From Psococerastis gibbosa (taxonomy: Eukaryota; Arthropoda; Insecta; Psocodea; Psocidae), in NCBI GenBank assembly GCA_963971405.1, contig OZ020492.1, forward strand, positions 18,940,204 through 19,004,203: 64,000 nucleotides of DNA, in the 5' to 3' direction. Position 1 is the stretch's first letter. Every line of letters starts with the position of its first letter. Shown one piece after another: positions 52,941 to 63,200 of the stretch. The position numbers and the translations under genes were made by a program. Under the pieces are notes generated by a model. It made no database searches, was not told the origin of the DNA, and saw nothing but the letters and a program-made list of their open reading frames with translations.

Positions 52941-53128
52941 TTTTACATTTAGTTATTAGTTACAGTTGCCTAATACAATCCCTTTATAAGAAGCATGCAC
53001 AATTTTTTAATGTCTCCCATACTCAAGCGTTCATGAATAATTTACGGTCTCTGGGAGGGGGGGGGGGGGCGCTAAAATGTAAACTCGCACCACTCAAGAA
53101 AATACCTCGGGCCGGGCCTGCTAAAACA

Positions 53129-53744
53129 TTTCACTTCTTCGAACACGTAATAAAGACAAATTTAATTACAAATGAGTTCAAGACCTGTGTAACCTAATCC
53201 AAATAATGTTTCCAGTTTTCAACACGTTTGGAGCCATTTCAGCTGCCTCAACTGAGACATGGCGATTTTATCATTTCACGTAATTAGGCTACCCATGTAC
53301 GCGTAGCTTATAACTATCAGGTTCTGAGGTTGTCTAATTATAAGTTTATCTACTTATGAGATTGCATAAAGGCTTTATGGAATGATTTTTTATTGTTTTT
53401 TGATTTAGCAATAAGAAAATCCTTCCTTTCATTTAAATGAAAATTTTGTGAATAAAATGGGAGAAAAGTATTTTAAAAACACACGGAAAAACATTTGTTG
53501 TAATCGTTGTTAGTGTTAACATAGCGCATTAGGTCGCACTAGGTCGCTTCCCACTTAACTTCACCACAACAATGAAAGAAATAGAAACGACTAAAATAAG
53601 GTATTTATTGGCGAATAACGCCTTCACTGGTAATTTTTAACTCCAAGCATGATTAAGATATTGAATAGAGTAAGAAACCCCTTCAGGTTGCTTTCTCAAA
53701 CAAGTTTTTGTTGCTTACGTATATATATATATATTTTTATAAAA
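53129..53744. other. Intron sequence right of the hAT element
   Basis: A degenerate family R scrap (TTGTAATCGTTGTTAGTG, GCATTAGGTCGC) lies at about 53490-53560. Otherwise AT-rich and unremarkable. Confidence 0.45.
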
Positions 53745-53915
53745 AGATTAATCGCATCATACAAAAAATTTAATGAATTTATCCGATTGACCTCGTCAGT
53801 CGCCTTTGTAGGTTAGTACCCGTGTTGAGTCACGACACGTCTCCGATCACATGGCGTGTAAAGACTCGCACAAGTGCAAGCACGTTACCACCTGGCCATC
53901 GAAGTCGATATACTT
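53745..53915 (-). repeat. SINE-4 copy
   Basis: Minus-strand copy with GGCCAGGTGGTAACGTGCTTG, CACTTGTGCGAG, CGCCATGTGATCGGAGAC and GTCGTGACTCAACACGG. Confidence 0.75.
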
Positions 53916-53999
53916 TTATTCATTTATTTTATTGACCTTATGTAAACATACACAATGAAAACATGAAAAATAGTTAAATTAAATTTATACAATATAATT

Positions 54000-54112
54000 A
54001 CAAACGCTTTCACGGAATTACGTGAGACTCCGGTATGATAGGCCGTAAAAGTGTACTTCCAAACATTTCGTCAACAGCTGCGGTCAACATGTTCAGTGTA
54101 AACATTGCCATA
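54000..54112 (-). repeat. HH-family repeat, single arm, motif 54055-54100
   Basis: The minus-strand core reads CACTGAACATGTTGACCGC, AGCTGTTGACGAAATG, TTTGGAAG. The CTGA and GAAA boxes are kept but neighbouring core bases have changed. The left flank CTTTCACGGAATTACGTGA matches the outer tip of the 38060 element. Confidence 0.65.
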
Positions 54113-54780
54113 AGTTAAGGATAGGGTGGAATAACCCAACCTAATGAGCTATAAATTATCTAGATCCACAAAAACACTGTTAATATAATGTATTAAGGTT
54201 CAGATACAGGGTTAGCTATAATGCAGTAAAAGTATAAGGCAATCAATAAGCGGTTATTCCACTTAAATTAAAATAGATCTTGCATGGTGCAAAGTATACA
54301 TTTTTTAAGCTGTCAAAAATACCATTTTCTAGGCTTCGCCTATTTCCGAAAACATCCAAATGGACTGAGAGCGGAGGGAAATGCCAATAGCTTCCCAAAA
54401 TTGCTTAGAGACCATATCAGAGGGAAAGCTTTCTACACTATTCACATAAGCATTACCATGACATGACCTAAAACGGTTTATTAGAAGAACTTAAATTATT
54501 CTTTCGTATAAGTACCGATTGTATAATCTAAGAAATATATATATTGATTTACTGAAGCCTATTATTTAAACGCATAAAAAATAATATTCGCTTTAATAGC
54601 ATAGGTAACATTTGTGCTGCCTTTTAGCAATGGATAAGCACCAGTATTTTGAGGCCGCAACAACGATATTGTACCTTGTGAATTTTTGGATCAAGAGTTA
54701 TTTATGACTCTTCTTCGCGGTATTTTTTTTCTTTTAGATTTTTCATTTTTTTAGTTAGCTTACATTTGTTAATGCAAAGC

Positions 54781-55782
54781 ACATACTTCTTCTTCAATCT
54801 ATTTACTTTCAAATTTATTGCCTTCCAGCCCCAGAAAGGTTCAGAACATTGGTTCTATTCCCGCTCTTCCCAGATTTTTCTCGATTCCCTTTTCCAGATA
54901 TATTATCCAGAAGAGGTTGCTTTCTCCACCTAATTTAATTTAATAACTACCATATAATACTACATACTTCTTTAATCTATTTAATTTTAAAATTAAGTGA
55001 GGCTCTGCCTTATTTGCCTCCCAGCCCCAGAAAGGTTCAGAACGTTGGTTCTATTCCCGCTCTTCCCAGATTTTCTCAGTTCCCTTTTCCAGATATATTA
55101 TCCAGAGGAGGTTGCTTTCTCCACCTAATTTAATTTAATAACTGTATTATTCGAGTCTACCATATAATACTACATACTTCTTTAATCTATTTAATTTTAA
55201 AATTAAGTGAGGCTCTGCCTTATTTGCCTCCCAGCCCCAGAAAGGTTCAGAACGTTGGTTTTATTCCCGCTCTTCCCAGATTTTCTCGGTTCCCTTTTCC
55301 AGATATATTATCCAGAGGAGGTTGCTTTCTCCACCTAATTAATTTAATAACTGTATTATTCGAGTCTACCATATAATACTACATACTTCTTTAATCTATT
55401 TAATTTTAAAATTAAGTGAGGCTCTGCCTTATTTGCCTCCCAGCCCCAGAAAGGTTCAGAACGTTGGTTCTATTCCCGCTCTTCCCAGATTTTCTCGGTT
55501 CCCTTTTCCAGATATATTATCCAGAGTAGGTTGCTTTCTCCACCTAATTTAATTTAATAACTGTATTATACGAGTCTACCATATAATACTACATACTTCT
55601 TTAATCTATTTTATTTTAAAATTAAGTGAGGCTCTGCCTTATTTGCCTCCCAGCCCCAGAAAGGTTCAGAACGTTGGTTTTATTCCCGCTCTTCCCAGAT
55701 TTTCTCGATTCCCTTTTCAGATATATTATCCAGTGGAGGTTGCTTTCTCCACCTAAGTTAATTTAATAACTGTATTATACCA
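54781..55782. repeat. Minisatellite, five units of about 209 bp
   Basis: Unit starts (TACATACTTCTTTAATCT) lie at 54961, 55171, 55380 and 55590, giving periods of 210, 209 and 210. A first unit from about 54781 is shorter because it lacks a block containing TTATTCGAGTCTACC. Each unit carries GCCCCAGAAAGGTTCAGAAC and CCAGATATATTATCCAGAGG. Units are nearly identical, pointing to recent amplification. Confidence 0.93.
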
Positions 55783-56079
55783 TTATATCATGTGATACCG
55801 TAATAAAAATTGATAACTCAGTTGCATATGAAATCACTTCCACGTTAACTGGACTTATTTTGGCAACCATTATGGGATAGGCTGACTACCTAGGCATATT
55901 ATAATAAGTTACATCACATTTATAATGGAACTAGATTCTGTACCTTAGTCACGAATTGTGTGACTGATGAACCAACGATAAGTCCCATGCTCTGTTTCCT
56001 ATGGTACCTTAAAATTATTATAAGGATGTGTCGAAAAACGGCGTGTATTCATTAATAATTTCAGTACACTGACATAAAA

Positions 56080-56300
56080 CAAGACATGTAGAGTAGTGGG
56101 ACGGACTCAGACTTTCACCCGAAAGGTTGTTGGTTCGAGTCCTACACTTCCTACATTTTCTGGCCATTCAGGCGGTCCCGGGCCTTCCTAGTTGACTCTA
56201 AGAGAGGGCTTTATAGCCCTAGTTGTATGGTTGGACACAGTCCCAGGCTACGGTGTGGGCCCATAGGACATGAATTATAGCCCTAACTCCGCTAGGGAAG
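56080..56300 (+). repeat. SINE-1 copy 9, with internal changes
   Basis: Normal head, a deletion of the CATGCTTCGGAGGG block, and an insertion of about 65 bp (GGTTGGACACAGTCCCAGG...) that duplicates ATAGCCCTA at its borders. Confidence 0.85.
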
Positions 56301-56397
56301 TTGCCGCCTCACACATACATGGATGTGCTCCAGGAATTGGATGGAGACGTGTTAACAGAGGTGGTCCGATTCCTTGAGGGTATCGGTCAGAAGTGGT

Positions 56398-56419
56398 AGG
56401 TAGGTAGGTAGGTAGGTAG
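56398..56419. repeat. (TAGG)n microsatellite
   Basis: Five perfect TAGG units followed by TAGA. Confidence 0.9.
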
Positions 56420-56859
56420 ATGTAGTTGGAAATGGTTGTATAACATTAAGCAAAAAAAAAAACTATAATAATAATAATAAAAGCTGAATAAAAAGTGCAC
56501 AGAAAAGCAAAAGGAGTGAAAACAATTTGGGCTTCCAAATAAATTAAAGCAAAGGTTATTTTAGTAAAACCTAGGCTAAGTTCCTCAAAACGGCTTGTTT
56601 CTAAAATCGTCTGAAGCCAGCCTAGAGCTCTACAAAAAGTAAAATCAAAGATAGTTGGGCCTGTAATAATTTTGATGATTTTTTTGATGCATTTCATGTA
56701 GACTTTGCCCTTCCAAGCAGGACGGCTTCGCGCCTCACATTCCTTGCGTAGGCTTCTGCAACTTAGGAGATCCAAAGGCTAATTTTGTATTATTTGTTTT
56801 TATATACCGTACCGAAATTAAAGAACCTCTTTGCATTACACTAGCGGTGTTCTGGTTGG

Positions 56860-57310
56860 CTTAGGTGATTAGGCACTGCCTGAAAATGAGCATTGACTTC
56901 CCTATGCTTTACCTTATGGAGAACTGTCATGCCCAGAAATGGGTGTTCCACTTAGGGTATGTCCCATCATCGCTTGAAATGTCTCGGTAGGAAATACTGC
57001 ACGGCACTGTTGTGAATTGGTAGATGGAGGTGCCTTTCTGTATTCCTTACGGATACTTTACAAGTGAAGGTGGGGTCGGGCGTTAGGGTGGGTCCCAAAT
57101 TGTATGAAAGGTCTCGGCAAGGAATGCTGCATGGCACCGTTGTGAATTGATAGATAGAGATGCCTTTCTATTTTCCATACGGATACGTTACATGTGATGG
57201 TAGGACCGAGAGTTAGGGTGGGTCCCACAATCGTATGAAAATTATGTGTCAGGAGTACAGCGCGGCACCACCTTGCATTATAACATGGCGGTGCCGTCCA
57301 GTATTCCTTA
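56860..57310. repeat. Tandem block, three units of about 130 bp
   Basis: TTAGGGTGGGTCCCA..TCGTATGAAA, TGCACGGCACTGTTGTGAATTG and GCCTTTCTGTATTCCTTACGG recur with divergence at about 56955, 57088 and 57215. Confidence 0.7.
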
Positions 57311-57511
57311 CCGAGACTTTACAACACCTTTAATACCGAATGACAGTGGCAGACTATCTGTTACCCTGTTTTTGCAAGTTAAACTGGCAATTTTATGGCG
57401 GGTTTATCCCTTAGAGCCCTTACCATGAAAAAATGTAATAATTGTAAAAATGTATTGTATTGAAGGAAATAAATAAATATTGTATTGTATTGTATTGTAA
57501 TTTAGCCATAA

Positions 57512-57716
57512 AAAGGACTTTTTATGGTTTCTGTTACTGAGCCAACCTAGCGGAGTTAGGGCTATAAAGCCCTCTATTACACTCCACTAGGAAGGCCCGG
57601 GGCCGCCTGCTTTACATGCACTCCGAGGCATGGCCAGAAAATGTGGCCAGTGTGGGACTCGAACCAACAACCTTTCGGGTGAAAGTCAGAGTCCGTACCA
57701 CTACGCTACATGTCCT
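57512..57716 (-). repeat. SINE-1 copy 10
   Basis: Full-length minus-strand copy ending with ACATGTAGCGTAGTGGTACG at its head, about 105 bp from the signal-peptide exon at 57821. Confidence 0.92.
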
Positions 57717-57820
57717 AAATAGTGCATCACGTACCACGCTATGCAGGTAGGAGTGAAAGTGCCCATTTCCGTTTTTCATTGGCAAAATAACGAATGCGAA
57801 TTTTAGGTGCTGATACTTAC

Positions 57821-57878
57821 ATTGCGGAAACCCGTATGCAGGTTGTCCTAGAATAATGCAGACTAGTGGTCCTAATAC
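57821..57878 (-). CDS. P/A-rich secreted protein, signal-peptide exon
   Basis: TTTTTTATTTCAG acceptor, 19 codons plus T, then GTAAGTAT donor on the minus strand. It reads VLGPLVCIILGQPAYGFPQ, the hydrophobic core and cleavage region of a signal peptide. The split codon T/CG joins it in frame to GYDYPVP of the exon at 49528. The start codon must lie on a further upstream exon, as is usual for arthropod cuticle genes with a tiny first coding exon. I could not find that exon. Confidence 0.72.
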
Positions 57879-57959
57879 CTGAAATAAAAAATAAAAAATT
57901 ATAGTACCGTAGGTAATAATGATAATGAAGCCGGTAAAATAACTTTATTGTATGTCCAA

Positions 57960-58185
57960 TAAAATCAGTGGGGCGGCCTTTCGAAAGGAAGAGAAGATAG
58001 ACACCTGCTGCAAGGTGTGAGGGACTGTACGGTGGAGGGCACAAGACCTATAGGACGACCGAGGATGTCCCTGAAAACGAAAGTGAGGGAGGACCTCAGC
58101 ACCGGATGATACCCAAGACCGGAACCACTGGAAGATCCGTGCCCCCGACCCTGTGGGAGGGATAGGGCCCCGTTGAAGTAAGTAA
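57960..58185 (+). mobile_element. LINE 3' tail, second family
   Basis: The plus frame reads VEGTRPIGRPRMSLKTKVRE then DLSTG and stops. The remaining 3' end includes GGACCTCAGCACCGGATG. This resembles the R-G-R-P-R end of non-LTR polymerases, from a different family to 9045. Confidence 0.55.
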
Positions 58186-58744
58186 TAAAATCATTAGGGT
58201 ACGGTTAATTTTATAGACTCGTTCCCGTAATTGGATAAGTCAAGCTTTTTTACAGGGTTTTACTGCGAATTATTCGCACTGGTCCATTTAGTGACCAGCC
58301 TTCTCAAGCTACGATAGTGACTTAATTCTGATTCAGAAGTGGTTGACTCGATTGCATAATTAGCATTAAACTCTTCCTTAATACAGTAGGGCAGTGGGAA
58401 AAGCACAGTAGATATAGTGTGTAGGTGCGGTATTGTAACGTACAGTTAATAGGTTTATCTTGAGAAGAATGTCGCCACTTGACACGACCTATTCCTTCTA
58501 ACAAGCGAGTACCAACACTTAGCCTTTAATCGGAGAATCGTGTAGGAAATGTTACCGGAAGATAAAAGTTCATTCATAATACGAGTCTTCAGTAAACATT
58601 TTAACACTAGAACGAAAATTGTTTTTAACATGCTCCAGTTACGAGTTCGTCATCAGAGAGTACCTTCTTTGATACCTACTTCAAAAAAAAAATTAAATTA
58701 AATTAAGAGACAGCTTTCAAAATAACTTGTTGACTATTAATCCC
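58186..58744. other. Upstream flank of the P/A-rich gene
   Basis: No repeat or exon recognised; promoter and first exon of the minus-strand gene could lie here or further right. Confidence 0.3.
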
Positions 58745-58920
58745 CAAGTGGTTCGGAATCCACTATAATCAGGAGACCCACCCTGTCAGGCAACTCCCCT
58801 CCTCCCCGGGGTGAAGGATTCTGCCCTTAGGGTGCCTCAAGTTAATAATCAGACTCACTCCCCCCGCCAGGCTGACGGGGTTGCTTAAAGCAGAAATGCT
58901 GAAAGCAGGCGTTGGAAAGG
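58745..58920 (-). repeat. Dispersed repeat, partner of 40640
   Basis: Inverted copy with TTAGGGTGCCTCAAGTTAAT, ACCCTGTCAGG and GCAGAAATGCTGAAAGCAGG. Confidence 0.75.
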
Positions 58921-59509
58921 ATACAAACAAACTTTATTGAAATACCAAAAGGTGAATAATAAGTCTTGTTTTGTTATCATGATGCTAACCCTAATAAATA
59001 TTTAATTATTATTCAGTACTTAAAATTAAATCGAGAAGAAAAAAAGCGACACATGCCGAATTAATGAGCCAAGTAATTTATCGGAGACTACAGCCCATAA
59101 CCATAGACTTTTTAAAAAATAAAGTTGATGTGTTTTTGTGAAAAAAAGGTAAGCGCAGTAGGTAGCAATGTAAAAAAAGGTAAAGGCGGGGGAAGCTGAC
59201 AAGTGCAATGAAGTTTACCTCAGCGCGCCCTCCCTGTCAGCCCCCCCCCCTCCTAAATTATAATGCGGCTCCTGTGCTATTGATTCATTGTTTTCATTTT
59301 AGAACAGAAGCGAATCCAGTCTAGCTAATTTCTTAAACCTGGTTTATTCAATTTTCCATCCACTGGGCCCAGGAAGAAAATACTCTTCATCTTGAGATAC
59401 TTTTAATGTATTTTTAGTAATGAAATTCCAGTTAGGAGTGGGCAGTTTTATATAATCTTTGCAAACATCCCATTCTTTACGAGCTTGTCCTTAACTAATT
59501 CGATTTTGA

Positions 59510-59700
59510 TACAGTAAAAGCCGAGCTGTTCGGTCGTGGTCTATCTGAAAGACTTCCAATCGTTTCATCAACATCTGCGGTCGACATCTTCAGTTGCACT
59601 AACATGACGTCCATGATTTTATCTTGGAGGCTCAGTAGCAACCAGCAACCACGGCCAGCCCGAATTATACTGTATCATAATCAGGTCTCCACCCGTAAAA
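59510..59700 (-). repeat. HH-family repeat, fold-back, motif 59550-59600
   Basis: Minus-strand core: CAACTGAAGATGTCGACCGC, AGATGTTGATGAAACG, ATTGGAAG. The outer arms are CCGAGCTGTTCGGTCGTGG and CCACGGCCAGCCCG. CTGAAGA and GAAA boxes are intact; stem II has one changed closing pair (G to U opposite). Confidence 0.65.
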
Positions 59701-60040
59701 ACCTAAAATATTGAAGTAAAGATGAATTAATTTTTTTCATAAATAATGAAATTTCTCTCTTTTTAAATTCCCAATTGCAGACAAACAAGGTTATTATGAT
59801 TAATAGTATTGCTATTATTATAAATAGAGCATTAGGCCTACACCTTAAAAAATTAACGAAAATAGAAGAAGAAAAAAATTAAAATAAAAAATGACTTTTT
59901 AATTAAAATACTGCTTCCCTTTTAAATTAAAATTCAATGTATCGTAATGCAACTAATATCTTTTAAATTTTTATTTATCTTTTTATTTTTATATTGTCTA
60001 TGTTTAAGTAATGTTAAGCTTGTGAGGCTGTAGCCTACCA
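59701..60040. other. AT-rich intergenic sequence
   Basis: Very AT-rich with oligo-A/T runs, nothing recognised. Confidence 0.35.
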
Positions 60041-60046
60041 CTTAGA

Positions 60047-60092
60047 TTGGGCGGCTATTACACTGAGCATTGTCAGTGTAATAGCCGCCCAA
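60047..60092. repeat. Perfect 20-bp hairpin
   Basis: TTGGGCGGCTATTACACTGA (60047-60066) faces its exact complement (60073-60092) around GCATTG. The stem is G+C-richer than the surroundings. It is not part of any family recognised here and no T run marks it as a terminator. Confidence 0.9.
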
Positions 60093-60269
60093 AATAATGC
60101 GTGACCCTCACTGACGCCTCACTGTACGAGAGAGCGCAACCAGTACCTATTAAAAAATTGTATAAACTTTAGATCTTGTAAATACACGTTTATCTTATCT
60201 TGTCTTACCTATCTTAAATATTTTACGTGTTTGTTAATTTTAAATAGTATGATATTGATATGAGTTGAA

Positions 60270-60465
60270 AAATAGATTCTTGGCTAACACAGGCGTGAAA
60301 TAGACAACATGTAAAATCTATAGCGCTAACTGTGTGACCCCCCAATATGTTTATTAACTTGGGCCCCCAGAATTTTTGTATTACTATAGTATAATTGTTT
60401 GTAAATATATTCCTTCGGGGCAGTGGAGTACCGGCCGAAAAAGAAGAAGAAGAAATATTGTTATC
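60270..60465 (+). repeat. SINE-5 copy
   Basis: TTGGCTAACACAGGCGTGAA, CCGGCCGAAAAAGAAGAAGA tail, partner of 46195. Confidence 0.7.
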
Positions 60466-60639
60466 TGATTAGATAACGATACGCATCAAATACTGACACA
60501 AATGGAAGCTTACTAGCATAAGTTAATTATAAGGTTATACTCTTATATCCTATAAAATATCAACTTATTATCTTTTTTGATGGGCTTTTTACATGTTTAT
60601 AGGCCTACTTGAAATGTAGCCTGTTGAACCTCACCAACG

Positions 60640-60800
60640 ACTCCATCGGTTTTCAGTCATTACTGGTACTGTTTCCGTGTGAATATCGATGTCACCCCAC
60701 ACCGACTACAAATGCCAATGAACAAGCTTAGACATGCTTACCATTGACATTGTAACAGGAGCTAGCTGGACTTACCCAAGTATGGGAACGAGCCACTAAC
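60640..60800 (-). repeat. Family E repeat, 5' part
   Basis: Minus-strand copy resembling 5272 (GGTAAGCATGTC, GTAGTCGGTGTGGGGTGACA, GGAAACAGTACC). Confidence 0.6.
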
Positions 60801-61434
60801 AAGGTTAGTAGGCTATGTCAAATACCTAACAGGCAGAACCGAAATAATTGTCACATGTAAATGGTTATCTTCTGAAACTATGCCTAATTTCTTTACAAAA
60901 GACTCGTATCTTTGCGCACGCACGTTCAATTAAGATGTTTCAATTTTGAAGGTGTATTTTATAACACCAAAAGTGAAACTTATGGGTGTAACTGAGCTCT
61001 GACATAATTCCGGCCATCTTTATGCAATGCTTTGTTGTTCTTTTGACTTTTAAACAATACAAAATTACGCCTGTAGGTGCCAGTTAGTTTGGTCATGCGA
61101 ACTATTGACCCGCTATAGATGATAAAAGAAAACGGTAGGTATTCTATGGGTTTGTTCACGACATCCTTTTAGAGAAAAATGATGCAATGATTTGCTAGAT
61201 CTGTCTTCACTATGAAAATGATTAATGAACTGATATTATATTTCCTGGTGTCTTCGATTGTAGGCTACTTATTAAAAGGTTTGCTGGCGATTTGACGCCA
61301 AAGAATTAAATAACTATTTTTAATGCTATGCATAATTTGGTTCTCTGCAACTTTCCCAGATTATTAATTTCAAATCTGACTAGTTTATTAAAACAAAATT
61401 AAGATTCAGCGACTACCAAATTCGACGGTCAGTT
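60801..61434. other. Intergenic, nothing recognised
   Basis: AT-rich, no exon candidate or shared repeat recognised. Confidence 0.35.
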
Positions 61435-61690
61435 TGCTCTTAAGGTGTCTTGTATCTTTACTTGGTTAAGTTATGCTTTCGCCGGTTTCAGTGTATTTCA
61501 GTTAATGGTAAGTTTGTCTCAACTCTCAGCTTGTCCATTATCGCAGGTAGCCAGTGTAGGTTCATATCAAGAAAGCATACCAGTTTTCCGATGGCGATGG
61601 AAATGCTTACGGAAACAATACAAATAATGTCCGAAATCTATGGAGTTGTTGGCATTGGACAAGGGACCTGGATCCATAAAAAGACCTTTA
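61435..61690 (+). repeat. Family E repeat, full length
   Basis: TTACTTGGTTAAGTTATGC, TTGTCCATTATCGCAGGTAG, CATACCAGTTTTCCGATGG, ATGTCCGAAATCTATGGAGT and GGACAAGGGACC. Confidence 0.85.
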
Positions 61691-61899
61691 AAAAAATAAC
61701 CTCTTGCTCTTAAGGTAGAAAATGAAGGGACTCTTTTAGCATTAGAATTTTCCTAATTCGACCTGAAACTCCCCAAAATATCCCCAAATAGGCCTACTGG
61801 AATTAATATGACACACATTTTTCTTATATGACTAATTTAAACAGACTTAAAATGATAATAAGATATGGAAAAATTTAACAAAAATGTAGGCTGCGAGAA

Positions 61900-62180
61900 A
61901 TAGAGCAATGAACAAATGCAAAGTTTTGGGGGAGGGGGATAATCAAATTTACTGCAAGCCGCCAGTAGAGAAACCTCCCCCGAAGAAAAAAATTATTATT
62001 CTGAAGTAAAAAACCACCTGAATTAAGTAAAAAAATATCTGGGCGGACCATCCAACTGAAGAAAAAAATCCGAAATTGTCGGAAAGAACTCCCTGCACCC
62101 CCGCTGTCTACGGGCTTGCTTGATAGTTCTAACTCCGCTTAGGCTTACATTAGTAATAGAACAAAAAGTCATTATTTATT
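61900..62180. repeat. Degenerate mobile-element debris with SINE-1 tail
   Basis: G- and A-rich blocks (GGGGGAGGGGGATAATC, CCCCCGCTGTCTACGGGC) recall hAT-type MITE ends. A SINE-1 3' end (CTAACTCCGCTTAGGC, AGTAATAGAACAAAAAG, TTATTTATTTATTT) finishes the stretch at 62130-62190. Confidence 0.45.
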
Positions 62181-62249
62181 TATTTATTTATAATGCTATG
62201 AAATATCTTCTGATGCAATTAATTTTAATTAATTAGACATATTAGAAAA

Positions 62250-62465
62250 ATTGGAATAGTCCTGTTGGTGAAGAACCGGACAATGGGCCGTATGACCTGG
62301 GTCCACCCAACCCGAACGGATAACTAACCCTCACGGGTATGAGAAAAACGCGGCTGCCGGGTATGTTTCTGACCACATAATCCCATAGTCAGCAGTGGTA
62401 AAGAAAGAAAGCCCCTAGTAGTCCTCAGAACTAGACTCTCAGTGGGTTGTAGTGCCAAGCACGTA
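62250..62465 (+). repeat. SINE-like family D copy
   Basis: GGAATAGTCCTGTTGGTGAA, GGGTCCACCC, AAAACGCGGCTGCCGGG and CCCTAGTAGTCCTCAGAACT in order; partner of 23918. Confidence 0.6.
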
Positions 62466-62734
62466 AGTTCTTTCATTCTTTTCTTTTTTAAATGAAAATA
62501 TACATTTTACTCGTGTTGTTGCATCACTTTTCAAAATTATTCAAGTGCAAGTTTTGAAAAACCTCGTATATCTCACGGCTATATTGCGTTAGGATCTGCG
62601 ATTGTAGAATAGATGAATATAAAGTGACTACGTCAGATACACTCCCTAAACAGGACAACGAAAACAATTTACAATGAGAATGGTGGACCATAAATTGTGG
62701 CCGCCTTACTTTATAACGTTTGCCTTAGACATGG

Positions 62735-62965
62735 TCAGACACGTATCTGTACTTGGTTAAGTCATGCTTTCGCCTGTTTCATTGCGTCAATGGTAAGCTT
62801 GTCTCAGATTGTCCATTATCGCGTGTAGCCGGTGTAGGTTGACATCGAGGACGTTCACCAGCTTGTCAACGGCCAAAATTGCATGCGGGAACAGTCCATA
62901 GGGGCATTGGACAAGGGACCTATGGACCAGCCTGGGTCCATAAAATATTCCTCAGGACATTATTA
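62735..62965 (+). repeat. Family E repeat, full length
   Basis: TTGGTTAAGTCATGCTTTCG, TTGTCCATTATCGCGTGTAG, GGTGTAGGTTGACATCGAGG, CATTGGACAAGGGACC and CTCAGGACATT. Confidence 0.85.
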
Positions 62966-63004
62966 CTGATTACTACGGGACATGGTCACCTTAAGTTCGT
63001 CAGG

Positions 63005-63200
63005 TCAGGACATGTAGAGTAGTGGTAGAGACTCCGACTATCACCCGGAAGGTGGTTAGTTCGAGTCCCACACTTGTTACATTTTCTGGCCATGCTTCGG
63101 AGGGCATGTAAAGCAGGTGGTCCCGGGCCTTCCTAGTTAAGTGTAAGAGAGGGCTTTATAGCCCTAGCTTCGCTAGATTGGCTTAGTAATAAAACAAAAA
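63005..63200 (+). repeat. SINE-1 copy 11
   Basis: Full-length copy: GGACATGTAGAGTAGTGG, AGTTCGAGTCCCACACTTG, GGTCCCGGGCCTTCC and TTAGTAATAAAACAAAAAAA. Confidence 0.92.

Larger units (their letters stand above)
49905..53120 (+). mobile_element. Apparently intact autonomous hAT transposon, 3216 bp
   Basis: Perfect 13-bp inverted ends CAGGCCCGGCCCG (49905-49917) and CGGGCCGGGCCTG (53108-53120), with identical 8-bp flanks CTAAAACA (49897-49904 and 53121-53128). Inside is one long transposase frame (50502-52940). The undamaged frame, exact ends and exact duplication indicate a recent insertion. It sits in the intron of the minus-strand P/A-rich gene, in opposite orientation. Confidence 0.96.
49529..57820 (-). 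other. 8.3 kb intron of the P/A-rich gene
   Basis: Bounded by a GTAAGTAT donor at 57820 and the acceptor at 49529, both on the minus strand. The phase-1 codon T plus CG gives Ser. The intron contains the intact hAT element, the 209-bp minisatellite, an HH-family copy, two SINE-1 copies, SINE-4 and a short tandem block. Transposable elements make up most of its length. Confidence 0.75.

Noticed and set aside
56446-56775. 109-codon minus-strand frame
   Set aside because: Ile/Phe-rich end from poly-A and ATA repeats, no family likeness and no splice context.
60735-60755. Tiny first exon (ATGTCAATG/GTAAGC on the minus strand) for the P/A-rich gene
   Set aside because: The same block occurs in other family E copies, so it is repeat sequence; phase fits but evidence is too weak.
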